Shown piece after piece: positions 1 through 7,364 of a stretch of 10,760 nucleotides of DNA. The first letter of the stretch is position 1. Every line of letters starts with the position of its first letter. The DNA is taken from assembly GCA_003545155.1 (NCBI GenBank), contig DQCH01000006.1, positions 383-11,142 on the forward strand, given 5' to 3'. The notes beneath the pieces were generated by a model. The model saw nothing but the letters and a program-made list of their open reading frames with translations. It ran no database searches and had not been told where the DNA came from. The translations under genes and the position numbers were made by a program. Source of the stretch: Candidatus Acetothermia bacterium (GTDB taxonomy: Bacteria; Bipolaricaulota; Bipolaricaulia; UBA7950; UBA9294).

Positions 1-3
1 TGT

Positions 4-12
4 TGGTATAAT
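4..12 (+). promoter_or_regulatory. Extended -10 promoter element for the first glycosyltransferase
   Basis: The bases TGGTATAAT form a perfect extended -10 (TGn plus TATAAT). The -35 region falls outside the window. Transcription would begin near position 19, giving a leader of about 50 nt before the ATG at 70. The same TGnTATAAT form occurs before the BFN gene and the tRNA in this window, which supports it as a real promoter type here. Confidence 0.55.
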
Positions 13-69
13 GGAGCTAGTATTCGAACGATCTTCGAGATCAAGCAAGGGGGACTGCTACTGACCACT

Positions 70-1092
70 ATGCAACAACCTGCACGAATTCACGTAGTTT
101 CTGAGACAGCTTTCATGGTAAAGGGGCAAGGAGTGCACACCGCGTTCGTGGACTGTGTTAAGCTTCTAAAAGAACATGATAATCTCGAAGTCATTGTCAA
201 TGGGGAAGGCTGGGGTGATATTATGCACGCCCACACCTACGGCCCCTATTACTTCTGGAAAGGTCGCCGCTACCGAGGTCGGCGGGTTTTCACTGCACAT
301 GTGATACCGGATTCGATTAAGGGTTCGCTTCCAGCCTACCCATTCCTCAAGTTCTTCGTTCGTTGGTACTTGCGCCGGGTCTATTCTTACGCCGACGTGT
401 GTATCGCTATTTCCCCTGCCGTGGGAAGAGCAATCCGTAAGCTTGGGGCCAACACCCGCATTGTTGAAATTCACAATCCTATCGATGTAGGGAAATTCAC
501 GGCTTCACCCAAACTACGGGCGGCCGGTCGTGCACAGCTCGGGTTGCGTGAAGATGCTTTCGTAGTTCTGGGTGTTGGTCAACTGGAAGGGCGCAAAGGT
601 GTCGAGGACTTCCTTGATATTGCTGAGGCTTGCCCGGATCTGACCTTTGTCTGGGTGGGTGGGCGTCCGTTCGGTGTGCTGACCGAAGGGATTGCCAGAA
701 TCAATAAGCGAATCAAGGCAAGTGAGGAGCGGGTCAAGTTCGCCGGGCTTTTCGACCTGGAAGAGATGCCGGCTGTTTACAACGCTGCCGATCTCTTCCT
801 CTTCCCGAGCTACCAAGAAAACTGCCCATTGGCTCCCATGGAAGCTGCGGCTGCAGGCCTACCCGTTATCTACAGAGACATTCCCGAGTACGCTTACCTA
901 TACAAGCATCCCTATATCAAGGCTAAGGACGTGGAGGAGTTCATCGCACTAACCAAACGTATGGCAACAGAGCCAGCTTTTCGTGAGCAGGGGCGCTCGA
1001 TCTCAAGAGAGCTTCTAACCCAATTCGACAAAGAGCACATCCGTAAGCAGCTTCTAGCACTCTATCGGGAAATGCTCGCGGGTAAAGAGTAA
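70..1092 (+). CDS. GT4 family glycosyltransferase, similar to diglucosyl-diacylglycerol synthases
   Basis: A 340-residue GT-B fold, family GT4 retaining glycosyltransferase, which would act at the cytoplasmic membrane face. The N-terminal acceptor domain contains the VKGQGV stretch (residues 17-22), with H53/H55 in MHAHTY. The C-terminal nucleotide-sugar domain has GVGQLEGRKGVEDF (168-181, with R175/K176 as likely phosphate contacts) and the EX7E motif at E250 and E258. The VKGQGV and GVGQ..RKG pattern recalls, from memory, the enzymes that add a second glucose to monoglucosyl-diacylglycerol (BgsA/alpha-1,2-glucosyltransferase type), so that role is inferred. A second GT4 of the partner type lies 2.1 kb downstream. 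The start is uncertain: a purine-rich stretch at 47-54 is too far from ATG 70, and an in-frame CTG at 61 would sit better. GC is about 50-53% in the lines I counted, lower than the downstream genes. Another GT4 specificity is possible. Confidence 0.85.
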   Translation: MQQPARIHVVSETAFMVKGQGVHTAFVDCVKLLKEHDNLEVIVNGEGWGDIMHAHTYGPYYFWKGRRYRGRRVFTAHVIPDSIKGSLPAYPFLKFFVRWYLRRVYSYADVCIAISPAVGRAIRKLGANTRIVEIHNPIDVGKFTASPKLRAAGRAQLGLREDAFVVLGVGQLEGRKGVEDFLDIAEACPDLTFVWVGGRPFGVLTEGIARINKRIKASEERVKFAGLFDLEEMPAVYNAADLFLFPSYQENCPLAPMEAAAAGLPVIYRDIPEYAYLYKHPYIKAKDVEEFIALTKRMATEPAFREQGRSISRELLTQFDKEHIRKQLLALYREMLAGKE

Positions 1093-1696
1093 GCTCAAAT
1101 CTGACTCTGACTTGTCGTGAACTTGATTCTCGCATTTCGGCCCAATGATGAATTTCGCCTTAAAGCCTATCTCCCCAAAAGCGGAATTAGTGAGAGCATG
1201 CATGCGCCTATTCCTGAGCTAGCTGGGTTAGTATACCCCTTAATTGGCTCTCTCGATTCCTCCCTATGTGGAGCTCCTGGAATACATTTACAACCAGCAA
1301 ATATGCGGTCAGGGAATACAAGTGCGTAATCTGAGTCACTTCCGCCAGTACCAAGGACGAAGAACAGGCTCTAAGCGGAACGGAGACGACAGTTTGTGCC
1401 GTTTCTGAACCTTTGTCACAAATCGGCTCGTAGGCCAAATTGCACTCAAGTCTCGCGTAAGACCATTGTCTCTCTCCAACATTCCGACTACAGACACCTT
1501 GTGTTTCGTCCCTCTTCCACGCTTTCCCTTCCGCTGTTCACCAAACTAGAGCTTACACAAACGAATAAGCGGCAGCGTCGCACCTGTTCGACATCGCTAT
1601 CTCCTTGCTCATACGTTAACGCCCTTTTGCCGCCTTCCCAACTCTCAGGCTCCCGTTGCTCTTATCTCCCATTGAGACTAGAATTCTCCTTGAGAG
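1093..1696. other. 604-bp intergenic stretch with no convincing gene
   Basis: This stretch separates the two glycosyltransferase blocks. The lines I counted have about 45-55% GC against about 60% in the following gene. From about 1440 to 1690 the plus strand is strongly pyrimidine-rich, unlike the purine-rich coding strands around it. The frames that stay open longest (1117-1329 and 1396-1710 plus, 1208-1438 minus) have no recognisable motif, no Shine-Dalgarno and serine/proline/arginine-rich compositions typical of chance. A 54-codon plus-strand frame at 1244-1405, without a good start, reads more like protein but I do not recognise it. Small palindromes GCATGCATGC (1196-1205) and TTTGTCACAAA (1412-1422) are present. 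I see no clear promoter, terminator or tRNA. Confidence 0.6.
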
Positions 1697-3223
1697 ATGA
1701 TATTAAGTAAGGCGGAGACGATCCTTAAGGGAGGGGTGATCCCGACGGTCCCCTTGGCTGACTCGCTTGCCATCGGCGGGAAAAAGGTCCTCGCCATTGG
1801 CCAGGTGGAGGAGATGGCGCCACTTGCTTCGGAAATCACGCAGACGATTGACCTTAGGGGGAGAACGGTTCTTCCAGGCTTTATAGACGCTCATACACAC
1901 TTCCTTCAGGTCGGTCTTGAGGAGATTTCTTCGGTGACCGACCTCTCGGAGCTGAACCGGGCCGATACGCTCGCCAAACTCGCCGAGGCGGTACGGGCAC
2001 GTGGTGAGGGAGAGTGGGTCATCGGTCGTGGTTGGGATGAGAGCGTGTGGCAGGATCCAAGTTACCTGAGTCGCGAGGAACTCGACCGAATCGCGCCGAA
2101 GAATCCCGTGGTTGCCGTCCGCATAGACGGTCACCTTCTCACCGTTAGCAACCTCGCCCTAAAACAGATCCCCGCAGACGTTAACCAAGGGCAGGTCGAC
2201 ATCAGCCGCGGTATCCTGCGTGAGAAGGAGGCCTTCGCGTTTCTCCGTACGATCGAACCAGATGCAGAGACGTTGCGTGATGCGCTTTACGCAGCGACCG
2301 CGCTCGCCCATCGCCTCGGGATTACCTCAGTCCATACCATGCTCCCATCCAATTGGATCCGCCCCTATATGCGAGAACGAGGGAGGATCAAATTGCGGGT
2401 GACTCTTTATCCTGAGATCTTTTGCCTCGACGCTCTGGAGACACTTGGAATCGAGAGTGGGTTCGGCGACGAGTGGCTACGGCTTGGAGGGGTGAAGCTT
2501 TTCGCTGATGGGTCAATCGGCGCGGGGAACGCCGCTCTCGAGGAGCCGTTCGTTGATTCCGGAGAGAATGGGAGCTTAAACTACACGGATGAAGAACTTG
2601 TCCATCTGGTCCGCCGCGCTGAGAAGGCGGGCCTACAAACCGCCATTCACGCCATCGGCGATCGAGCGATCGAGCAAGTTCTAAGAGCACATTTGACCGC
2701 TGGAACCTCACGAGAACTACGCCACCGCATTGAGCACTTCGAGCTTCCTACCGAGGCACAGATCGCGAGGGCAAGGGATATGGGGTTAAACATCTCTATG
2801 CAGCCCAACTTCGTGGGAAACTGGTCCGGGGACGAGAAGATGTATCAGGCAAGGCTGGGGGCACAGCGCGATTGGCAGAGTGACCCTCACCGCCTCGTCC
2901 TTGAGGCTGGGCTTCCGCTTGCCTTTGGCTCGGACTGTATGCCGATCTCTCCTCTGTACGGCCTGCACTGGGCGGTGAATGCCCCGCATCCCAGCCAGCG
3001 GGTAAGTGTTAGCGAGGGGATTTCCTGCTACACTAAGGCGGGGGCGTACCTCTCCTTTGAGGAGGCGAAGAAAGGAAAGATCGAGGTTGGGATGGACGCC
3101 GACTTGGTGGTTCTCGACCAGGATCCTAATAGCGTACCGGAACGGATTGTCGAGCTGCACGTTGAGATGACTTTCGTCGGCGGGGAGGTCGTCTTTCGGA
3201 GAGGGGATAAGCCATGCGCATAG
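1697..3223 (+). CDS. Amidohydrolase family 3 (YtcJ-like) metal-dependent hydrolase
   Basis: A 508-residue cytoplasmic amidohydrolase, a TIM-barrel metal enzyme inside a small beta-sandwich built from both ends of the chain. Metal-site signatures are in order: DAHTH with H66 and H68, GVKLFADGS with K267 (candidate carbamylated lysine or equivalent) and D271, AIHAIGD with H318, RHRIEH with H343/H347, and GSDCMP with D413. The C-terminal GMDADLVVLDQDP (465-477) is the usual strand returning to the sandwich. Relatives hydrolyse N-formyl or other amide bonds, but substrate cannot be read from sequence. ATG 1697 is chosen because the N-terminal sandwich strands (residues 7-35) need it; its ribosome site is weak, only GAGAG directly upstream. 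The gene overlaps the next glycosyltransferase by 10 bp, which suggests translational coupling. Its link to the glycolipid genes is unexplained. Confidence 0.9.
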   Translation: MILSKAETILKGGVIPTVPLADSLAIGGKKVLAIGQVEEMAPLASEITQTIDLRGRTVLPGFIDAHTHFLQVGLEEISSVTDLSELNRADTLAKLAEAVRARGEGEWVIGRGWDESVWQDPSYLSREELDRIAPKNPVVAVRIDGHLLTVSNLALKQIPADVNQGQVDISRGILREKEAFAFLRTIEPDAETLRDALYAATALAHRLGITSVHTMLPSNWIRPYMRERGRIKLRVTLYPEIFCLDALETLGIESGFGDEWLRLGGVKLFADGSIGAGNAALEEPFVDSGENGSLNYTDEELVHLVRRAEKAGLQTAIHAIGDRAIEQVLRAHLTAGTSRELRHRIEHFELPTEAQIARARDMGLNISMQPNFVGNWSGDEKMYQARLGAQRDWQSDPHRLVLEAGLPLAFGSDCMPISPLYGLHWAVNAPHPSQRVSVSEGISCYTKAGAYLSFEEAKKGKIEVGMDADLVVLDQDPNSVPERIVELHVEMTFVGGEVVFRRGDKPCA

Positions 3224-4368
3224 GCCTGTTCACTGACGGCTACCTTCCAGAAATCAGTGGGGTGACCACTGTGGTTCACTGGCTGAAGGAGGAACTGGAG
3301 CGACTGGGGCACCAAGCCTACGTCTACGCGCCAGGGTACCCGGGATTCCATGATGAGGAGGAGCGTGTGTTCCGCTTCCGCTCACGTCCCTTTCTCTTTT
3401 ACAAAACATCTCAGGTTGCTTTACCCTACAATCGAGAGGCAACAAGGAGCTTCAAGGATCTCGATATCGTCCATAGCCATACGCCGTTTTCACTGGGGGC
3501 CGTTGCACTAGTAATGGCAATGCGTTACCACATTCCCCATATCCATACTTATCATACCTACCTTTCAGCGTATCGGCACTACTTACCACGCCCGCTGCGT
3601 CCCCCGAAGAAGGCAGCCGAGGAGGCCTCGGCCACTTTCTGCAACCGCTGCACCGCGGTGACGGTACCGTCTATCCCAATCAAAGAGGAACTCCTCCGTT
3701 ACGGGGTTCACCGTCCAATTCATGTCCTTCCCGCCGGGGTGCATCTCCCTTTGTTTCAGCGAAAGCCGGTCTGGGATCCTCGTTGTGAATTGGGAATCCC
3801 GAAGGGGGCACATCTGTTTCTTTGTTCTGGACGACTGGCGGCGGAGAAGAACCTTTGCTTCCTCCTGCGGGCCTTTGAGGAGATTCACAAGGCGGACCCA
3901 GGTGCAGTGCTCGTCCTCACCGGGGATGGCCCACAGAGAGAGCTGCTTCAGGAGCAGGTCAGGCGAGGTGGCCTGAACAGTGCTGTTATCTTCACCGGCT
4001 TTATCGATTCCGCTAAGTTGATCGATCTGTATAAAGCGTCTGACTTATTCTTGTTTGCCTCCAAGACCGAGACGCAGGGTTTGGTCCTCGTGGAGGCCAT
4101 GGCCGGTGGAACTCCAGCGGTAGCGATCGGGGAGATGGGAGTCCTTGATGTCGTCCGCGATGGGGTGAACGGCATCCTTGCCCCTGAAGATGCAAAGGAG
4201 TTTGGCCGGATGACGCTCGAATTTCTAAACGACCGAGGTCGCTACGAGCGACTTTGTCAAGGCGCATTACGGACAGCCGAGGAGCTCTCCACCCAGAAAT
4301 CGGCGTTTCGTTTCCTGAAGCTCTTCGAGGAATGTCTTACTCCGTCGACGGCTACAGGTCGGAAATAA
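3214..4368 (+). CDS. GT4 family glycosyltransferase, similar to 1,2-diacylglycerol 3-glucosyltransferases
   Basis: A 384-residue GT-B, GT4 retaining glycosyltransferase. It opens with MRIGLFTDGYLPEISGV, whose Gly-rich loop is typical of the acceptor domain. It continues with IVHSHTPFSLG (H87/H89) and HTYHTYLSAYRHYLP (111-125), which strongly recall alMGS-type enzymes that glucosylate diacylglycerol from UDP-glucose. In the donor domain are CSGRLAAEKN (R207, K212), LTGDGP (235-240) and the EX7E motif ETQGLVLVEA (E286, E294). A purine-rich ribosome site (GAGAGGGG) lies 7 nt before the ATG, inside the end of the amidohydrolase gene. The downstream pfkA starts 28 bp later, so the three genes look like one operon. 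The family is secure; the diacylglycerol acceptor is inferred from motif resemblance. Mannosyl- or other glucosyltransferase activity remains possible. Confidence 0.88.
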   Translation: MRIGLFTDGYLPEISGVTTVVHWLKEELERLGHQAYVYAPGYPGFHDEEERVFRFRSRPFLFYKTSQVALPYNREATRSFKDLDIVHSHTPFSLGAVALVMAMRYHIPHIHTYHTYLSAYRHYLPRPLRPPKKAAEEASATFCNRCTAVTVPSIPIKEELLRYGVHRPIHVLPAGVHLPLFQRKPVWDPRCELGIPKGAHLFLCSGRLAAEKNLCFLLRAFEEIHKADPGAVLVLTGDGPQRELLQEQVRRGGLNSAVIFTGFIDSAKLIDLYKASDLFLFASKTETQGLVLVEAMAGGTPAVAIGEMGVLDVVRDGVNGILAPEDAKEFGRMTLEFLNDRGRYERLCQGALRTAEELSTQKSAFRFLKLFEECLTPSTATGRK

Positions 4369-4396
4369 AGGCCGTCGCGCGGGAAGGGGGCATACA

Positions 4397-5389
4397 ATGC
4401 CGCGCATTGGCGTATTGACAAGTGGAGGGGATAGTCCGGGCATGAACGCGGCGATCCGGGCCACGGTCCGGTGTGGAAGCGAACTAGGCCTGGAGATGTT
4501 CGGGGTAAAGCGTGGCTTCGCCGGTCTGATCGAGGGGGAGTTGGTCCCCCTGGATAACCGTGCGGTCGGTGGAATCATCGAACGTGGGGGTACTATCCTG
4601 CACACAGCTCGCTCGGCTGAGTTCCTCACCGAGGAGGGACAGGGTCACGCCCTGGCCACGGTGCGGAAGTGGCAACTCGACGGGCTGATCGTCATTGGGG
4701 GAAATGGGTCTCTCAAAGGAGCACGGTGGCTGCAGGAACAGGGCCTTCCTGCTGTGGGAATCCCTGCATCGATCGACAACGATATCTACGGAACTACAAT
4801 GGCGATTGGGGTCGACACAGCGCTGAATACGGTGGTCGAGGGGCTCAACCGGATCCGGGACACCGCGGTTTCGCACGAGCGGGCATTCGTGACTGAGGTG
4901 ATGGGAAGAACCTCAGGGTATATCGCCCTTATGGGTGGGCTCGCTGGTGGGGCAGAGGTCGTCCTCATTCCCGAGGTTCCGACCGCGCTGGAGTGGGTTT
5001 CGAGACAGGTCGAGGAGGGGTTGAGAAAGGGTAAGCACCACTCGATCATCGTCGTCGCCGAGGGATTCGCACCGAAAGGTACAAAGCCAGAGAAAGGAAG
5101 TTCAATTGGCCGGACGGTAAGTCACTTCCTCGAGGAGAGCGGGTCGATCGAGACCCGCCTTACCATCCTCGGTCACCTGCAGCGAGGAGGATCACCGACT
5201 GCCTTTGACCGGATCCTTGCATGTCGCCTGGGGCAGGCCGCTGTCCGCCTCTTAAGCGAGGGGAAAAGTGGAGTGATGGCCGCCCTTTCTGGTAAACAAG
5301 TACTCACAATTCCACTTGCAAAGATCGAACAGCCAAGTGGGAACGTTAACCTTGAGATCTACAACCTCGTCTACGCGCTTGCCAATTAG
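4397..5389 (+). CDS. pfkA: 6-phosphofructokinase, ATP-type group
   Basis: A 330-residue cytoplasmic phosphofructokinase, which phosphorylates fructose 6-phosphate to the 1,6-bisphosphate in glycolysis. Residue numbering matches E. coli PfkA through position 170. Visible are LTSGGDSPGMNAA (7-19), R21/R25 at effector-site positions, GGNGS (101-105), SIDNDIYGT (125-133) with catalytic D127 and D129, EVMGR (167-171), EGF (222-224) and the sugar-binding R254, H260 and R263. G104 and the absence of a lysine at 124 (alanine instead) point to ATP rather than pyrophosphate as donor. Unusually, position 103 is Asn where E. coli-type enzymes have Asp, a residue near the Mg-nucleotide. About 11 extra residues lie between 224 and 250 relative to E. 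coli. GAAGGGGG, 7-8 nt before the ATG, is a good ribosome site. It is the last gene of the operon, convergent with glmS. Confidence 0.95.
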   Translation: MPRIGVLTSGGDSPGMNAAIRATVRCGSELGLEMFGVKRGFAGLIEGELVPLDNRAVGGIIERGGTILHTARSAEFLTEEGQGHALATVRKWQLDGLIVIGGNGSLKGARWLQEQGLPAVGIPASIDNDIYGTTMAIGVDTALNTVVEGLNRIRDTAVSHERAFVTEVMGRTSGYIALMGGLAGGAEVVLIPEVPTALEWVSRQVEEGLRKGKHHSIIVVAEGFAPKGTKPEKGSSIGRTVSHFLEESGSIETRLTILGHLQRGGSPTAFDRILACRLGQAAVRLLSEGKSGVMAALSGKQVLTIPLAKIEQPSGNVNLEIYNLVYALAN

Positions 5390-5403
5390 ACGGAGGGTCC
5401 GTC
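5389..5403. terminator. Small hairpin between convergent pfkA and glmS
   Basis: GACGGA (5389-5394) pairs with TCCGTC (5398-5403) around a GGG loop, beginning at the last base of the pfkA stop codon. It lies in the only 25 bp between the two convergent genes, where a bidirectional terminator is expected. There is no clear T-run on either strand, so intrinsic termination would be weak. It may instead only mark the mRNA 3' end. Confidence 0.35.
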
Positions 5404-5414
5404 CGATCGCCAAA

Positions 5415-7238
5415 TTACTCCACGGTGACTGTTTTAGCCAGATTGCGTGGCTGGTCAACATCTGTCCCGCGTAACACGGCGATGTGATAAGCTAGGAGCT
5501 GCAGTGGAATGGTGTAAATGACCGGGAGGGATATCGGCGCAGCTGAGGGGAGGAGGAGAGTGTAATCGACGAGTCGCGTGAGCGCAGGGTCATTCGAACG
5601 GTCGGTGAGCACGATGACAATCCCCTTTCTCGCCTTAACCTCCTCGATGTTGGAGAGTACCTTTTCGTAGGCGACATGCCTTGATATAAGGACCACTACC
5701 GGCATTTGCTCATCGATCAGCGCGATCGGCCCGTGCTTCATCTCCCCGGCAGGGTATCCTTCGGCATGGATGTAGGAGATCTCTTTCAGTTTCAACGCCC
5801 CTTCAAGAGCGATCGGATAGAGGGAGCCGCGGGCCAAGAAGAGGAAATCACTTGCACCGTAGAACCGCCCGGCCAGCGCGGCGATCTCCTCTTCACGGGT
5901 TAGCACCTCTGTGATCTGGCCCGGAAGGAAGTTAAGATCGGCCAACTTGCTTCTTGCTTCTTGTTCGGTGATTTCACCGCGCTTCGAGGCAAGGTAAAGG
6001 CCGAGCAGAGAGAGGGCGGCGATCTGAGCGGAGAAGGTCTTCGTTGCTGCTACACCGATCTCAATCCCAGCACGGGTGTAGACGACCCCGTCTGACTCCC
6101 GCTCGATCGCTGAGCCGATCGAGTTAACGAGCGCGACCGTCCTCGCTTGCTTCTCCTTCGCCCGGCGAAGGGCCATCAGGGTATCGATTGTCTCCCCTGA
6201 CTGAGAGACGGCGACGACAAGGGTACGCGGGGTGATGTGCATGTCGCGCTGCCGAAACTCTGAGGCTATCACCGATTGGATAGGCACTGGGAGGATCCTC
6301 TCCCATAGGCATTCTGCTACTAAGCCGGCGTGGTACGCCGTACCACAGGCGATAAAATAGACCTGATCGAAGTCCGTATCCAGTTCGCTTAAGCCGGGAA
6401 GGTGAATCGTTGAAGCGTCTGCTCCAACCTTTTCGCGCAGGGTCTCTCCCACCGCGCGCGGCTGCTCGTGAATCTCCTTTAACATGAAGTGTTTGAACCC
6501 ACCCTTCTGTATGGAGAGTGTATCCATAGTCACCGGTTGGAGAGGGCACTTGACCTCATTTCCACTAAAGTCGATAACGCGGAAACCTTCGGGGGTCAAC
6601 TCTGCCACCTCATTATCGGCAAGGAACGCGACCTGCGTGGCGTTACCAACGATCGCCGGGATGTCCGAACAGACGAAGGTTCCACTTTTCCCCTTTCCAA
6701 GGACGAGTGGGCTCCCGCGCCGGGCGACGATGATTCGCTCTGGGTCGTCCTCTGAGAGAATCGCGAGGGCGAACGCTCCTTCCGCCTTGGAGACAGCCGT
6801 GGCTACTGCCCTGAGCAGGTCCTCGTCCATATGTTCCTCAACCAGATGAGCGAGAACCTCGCTGTCTGTCTGCGAACGGAAGCGGTGCCCCGAGGCGATA
6901 AGGCTCTCCTTTAAAGAGTGAAAATTCTCGATGATTCCGTTGTGTACAACGGCGATCTTCCCCCGGCAATCGAGGTGGGGGTGAGCGTTCTCTGCTGTGG
7001 GGGCCCCATGCGTCGCCCAGCGAGTGTGTCCAATCCCGGTCCGAGCGGAGAGCTTTCGGACATTGACCTCACTTTCCAACTGCCCGACCTTCCCTGCTCG
7101 GCGGAAGAGGGTCATGTGGCCGTCTTCCAAGATGGCGATTCCCGCTGAGTCGTAGCCACGGTATTCTAACCGCTTTAGGCCTTCAAACAGCAGGGGAACA
7201 ACCGGCTCCCTTCCTACGTACCCAATGATTCCACACAT
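5415..7238 (-). CDS. glmS: Glutamine-fructose-6-phosphate aminotransferase (isomerizing)
   Basis: A 607-residue cytoplasmic enzyme making glucosamine 6-phosphate from fructose 6-phosphate and glutamine, the entry to UDP-GlcNAc for peptidoglycan and envelope glycans. The N-terminal class II glutaminase has the nucleophile Cys2 (MCGIIGYVG), HTRWATHG (71-78) with R73, N100-G101 and D125. Two SIS domains follow: ACGTAYHAG (297-305) and SQSGETIDT (345-353), then EGALKLKEISYIHAEG with E486 and H502 in the KHGP motif. The C-terminal DQPRNLAKTVTVE is the standard tail reaching the active site. Length equals the family norm (about 609 in E. coli). The start Met must be directly followed by Cys, so this start is firm; GAGGTGG upstream is its ribosome site. 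No glmS ribozyme is visible in the short leader. It is divergent from the BFN gene. Confidence 0.98.
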   Translation of the reverse strand: MCGIIGYVGREPVVPLLFEGLKRLEYRGYDSAGIAILEDGHMTLFRRAGKVGQLESEVNVRKLSARTGIGHTRWATHGAPTAENAHPHLDCRGKIAVVHNGIIENFHSLKESLIASGHRFRSQTDSEVLAHLVEEHMDEDLLRAVATAVSKAEGAFALAILSEDDPERIIVARRGSPLVLGKGKSGTFVCSDIPAIVGNATQVAFLADNEVAELTPEGFRVIDFSGNEVKCPLQPVTMDTLSIQKGGFKHFMLKEIHEQPRAVGETLREKVGADASTIHLPGLSELDTDFDQVYFIACGTAYHAGLVAECLWERILPVPIQSVIASEFRQRDMHITPRTLVVAVSQSGETIDTLMALRRAKEKQARTVALVNSIGSAIERESDGVVYTRAGIEIGVAATKTFSAQIAALSLLGLYLASKRGEITEQEARSKLADLNFLPGQITEVLTREEEIAALAGRFYGASDFLFLARGSLYPIALEGALKLKEISYIHAEGYPAGEMKHGPIALIDEQMPVVVLISRHVAYEKVLSNIEEVKARKGIVIVLTDRSNDPALTRLVDYTLLLPSAAPISLPVIYTIPLQLLAYHIAVLRGTDVDQPRNLAKTVTVE

Positions 7239-7256
7239 AACACCACCTCACCGTCA

Positions 7257-7284
7257 AGTGTAGCCACCTCAACGGCGGTTGCAA
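7257..7284 (-). promoter_or_regulatory. Candidate glmS promoter
   Basis: On the minus strand TTGCAA (7284-7279) is followed after 16 bp by TACACT (7262-7257). Transcription would begin near 7250, leaving a leader of about 12 nt that holds only the GAGGTGG ribosome site. The -10 match is imperfect, so this is a candidate only. Confidence 0.35.
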
Positions 7285-7294
7285 ATCACCGTTG
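7270..7294. repeat. Inverted repeat in the glmS/BFN divergent region
   Basis: CAACGG (7270-7275) and CCGTTG (7289-7294) are perfect inverted arms separated by 13 bp. The centre-to-centre distance of 19 bp places the arms roughly two helical turns apart. The right arm overlaps the -35 box of the BFN promoter, and the left arm lies in the candidate glmS promoter spacer. The position suits an operator, but six-base arms can arise by chance. Confidence 0.3.
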
Positions 7295-7320
7295 TCAGTG
7301 GGGGGAGATCTTGCTATAAT
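7292..7320 (+). promoter_or_regulatory. Promoter of the BFN-domain gene
   Basis: TTGTCA (7292-7297) is followed after exactly 17 bp by TATAAT (7315-7320), itself preceded by TGC to give an extended -10. This is a near-consensus sigma70-type promoter. Transcription should start near 7327, about 38 nt before the ATG at 7365. Confidence 0.8.
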
Positions 7321-7350
7321 AGGAGGCCAACGGTCGTCCTACAGAGAACC

Positions 7351-7357
7351 AAAGGAG
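7351..7357 (+). promoter_or_regulatory. Ribosome binding site deciding the BFN gene start
   Basis: AAAGGAG lies 7 nt before ATG 7365 but only 4 nt before the adjacent in-frame GTG 7362. The spacing and the better codon favour ATG 7365. Confidence 0.65.
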
Positions 7358-7364
7358 ACGAGTG

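Noticed and set aside
1117..1329. Plus-strand open frame of 70 codons in the 604-bp gap
   Set aside because: No ribosome site, no recognisable motif, and the composition looks like chance translation of non-coding DNA.
1672..1706. TTGAGA and TATTAA as a promoter for the amidohydrolase
   Set aside because: The spacer is 23 bp, too long for a sigma70-type promoter, and the -10 would lie inside the coding sequence.
1396..1710. Plus-strand open frame of 104 codons ending inside the amidohydrolase start
   Set aside because: Rich in Ser, Leu and Pro from the pyrimidine-rich strand, without a ribosome site or family signature; it overlaps the real amidohydrolase start.
1703..2134. Minus-strand 143-codon frame inside the amidohydrolase
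   Set aside because: Shadow of a strongly supported gene. The composition has no domain pattern.
7239..7300. Possible glmS ribozyme upstream of glmS
   Set aside because: The leader is only about 12 nt from the candidate promoter, and none of the ribozyme core is visible in the 120 bp upstream.
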